Assembly (NCBI GenBank): GCA_016205085.1
Contig: JACQJN010000297.1
Coordinates: 1-7,739 of the forward strand
Origin: Elusimicrobiota bacterium
GTDB taxonomy: Bacteria > Elusimicrobiota > Elusimicrobia > JACQJN01
Length of the DNA: 7,739 nt
Reading direction: 5' to 3'
The notes beneath the pieces are model-generated. The model did no database searches and had not been told where the DNA came from. It was given only the letters and a program-made list of their open reading frames with translations. This document shows, piece after piece, positions 7,333-7,739 of the stretch (within the stretch, counting starts at the first letter, position 1; each line of letters opens with the position of its first letter). The position numbers were made by a program, and so were the translations under genes.

Positions 7333-7361
7333 ATTATAACTGAAAGAGGGTGAAGACTCAA
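7333..7361 (-). promoter_or_regulatory. Putative sigma70 promoter of the thiolase-DUF885 operon
   Basis: On the minus strand, TTGAGT (7361-7356) is separated by 17 bp from a consensus TATAAT (7338-7333). The predicted start is the A near 7326, which gives a leader of about 30 nt to the ATG at 7296. It is the best promoter match in the window. Confidence 0.65.
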
Positions 7362-7390
7362 TAGGCCGAATTAGTTTGTCGCATTATTTG

Positions 7391-7420
7391 GCCAGCCTGG
7401 GCCTGTCTGGGATTGTCTGG
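7391..7420. repeat. Three imperfect 10-bp tandem units ending in CTGG
   Basis: The units are GCCAGCCTGG, GCCTGTCTGG and GATTGTCTGG. The second and third share TGTCTGG. The array is short and degenerate, so it could be chance. Confidence 0.4.
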
Positions 7421-7509
7421 AATCGGGTCCTGACCAAGTTTGCTAGCGCGGGTCGCCTCTAATCTTCTTTCCAATAAGATTCGGGCTCTGGACCTCAGTC
7501 GCTACCCAA

Positions 7510-7526
7510 CTTCTGCTGCGCAGAAG
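7510..7526. repeat. Perfect 7-bp inverted repeat with 3-nt loop
   Basis: CTTCTGC-TGC-GCAGAAG forms a compact hairpin. Its right arm is part of a 15-bp motif (7518-7532) that recurs 180 bp downstream. There is no T tract on either side, so it is not a typical terminator. Confidence 0.6.
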
Positions 7527-7532
7527 ATGGGG
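7518..7532 (+). repeat. 15-bp direct repeat, copy 1
   Basis: GCGCAGAAGATGGGG matches copy 2 (7698-7712, GCGTAGAAGATGGGG) at 14 of 15 positions. In each copy the 5' end overlaps the right arm of a hairpin, and each is followed by a C-run (GGGGTCCCC here, GGGGAACCC there). Confidence 0.6.
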
Positions 7533-7683
7533 TCCCCCGCGACTTCCGGACAGCCCGCTACAGCCAGCAAATCTTGGCCACCCGATTCCCATCTATGCAT
7601 AGGGTCCCCAGATTCCTGAACAATCTGAATTCCCCAGGGGGTGGCTGGGGATTTGTCCGTAAGCCCCCGTAGGGAGGGGGAAA

Positions 7684-7699
7684 GCCGCCGCTAGGCGGC
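7684..7699. repeat. 6-bp GC hairpin
   Basis: GCCGCC-GCTA-GGCGGC forms a strong stem with a 4-nt loop, just upstream of the second direct-repeat copy. No poly-T follows, so a rho-independent terminator is not supported. Confidence 0.55.
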
Positions 7700-7712
7700 G
7701 TAGAAGATGGGG
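7698..7712 (+). repeat. 15-bp direct repeat, copy 2
   Basis: GCGTAGAAGATGGGG is the partner of the copy at 7518-7532, exactly 180 bp apart. It overlaps the right arm of the preceding GC hairpin by two bases. Confidence 0.6.
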
Positions 7713-7739
7713 AACCCTGGGGTTGCCCTGTTGGGGTGC

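Larger units (their letters stand above)
7362..7739. other. Gene-free intergenic region with short repeats and hairpins
   Basis: I find no supported gene, RNA gene or mobile element in this stretch. Its composition differs from the coding part, with many G and C runs and several small inverted repeats: AATCTT/AAGATT (7461-7466 with 7476-7481), CTATGCATAG (7593-7602), CAGATT/AATCTG (7609-7614 with 7622-7627) and CCCCC/GGGGG (7664-7668 with 7676-7680). It may be a decayed repeat element or the edge of one continuing past the window. Confidence 0.6.

Noticed and set aside
7664..7699. Paired GC hairpins as a rho-independent terminator or CRISPR-like repeats
   Set aside because: There is no T tract on either strand, and no regular repeat-spacer pattern of CRISPR dimensions.
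7558..7737. Minus-strand open frame running in from the right edge, rich in Pro and Gly
   Set aside because: It has about 59 codons with no start in view, low-complexity composition caused by the C/G runs, and no family resemblance; it could only be judged with sequence beyond the window.

Overview
The window holds six protein-coding genes on a moderate-GC bacterial chromosome segment. It shows no plasmid, phage or CRISPR hallmark. The genes are housekeeping or metabolic: clpC, recA, a Xer recombinase, a thiolase, a DUF885 putative metallopeptidase, and a membrane-anchored class A beta-lactamase-like protein. I cannot name the organism. The RecA and ClpC sequences are ordinary bacterial ones. 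The junk-like tail with G/C-run hairpins and the heptamer repeat resemble what is often seen in genomes of uncultured lineages (Omnitrophota- or deltaproteobacteria-like), but that is a low-confidence impression.

Left part, plus strand: the 3' end of clpC (5' end cut by the window edge); a 65-bp gap with a good extended -10 promoter and an inverted repeat; the beta-lactamase-like gene; a 99-bp gap with a -10 box abutting a 12-bp palindrome; recA; and a xerD/xerC-type recombinase whose start probably lies inside the last codons of recA. recA and xer look translationally coupled and may share whatever acts at the recA promoter, which would link strand exchange with chromosome-dimer resolution.

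Right part, minus strand: a promoter at 7333-7361 drives a thiolase, followed after only 3 nt by a DUF885 protein. The junction of these two genes is built from a heptamer tandem repeat that supplies both the thiolase stop and the DUF885 GTG start. The DUF885 gene runs into the xer gene tail to tail, and the two coding regions overlap by 47 bp, so no terminator separates them.

Positions 7362-7739 contain no gene I can support. The stretch is a mosaic of short direct and inverted repeats and G/C runs, probably a degenerate intergenic repeat region.

I did not find a convincing new multi-gene system. The most interesting items are regulatory or architectural: the heptamer repeat at an operon junction, the palindromes at two promoters, the predicted 5'-terminal hairpin of the thiolase mRNA, and the two gene overlaps.
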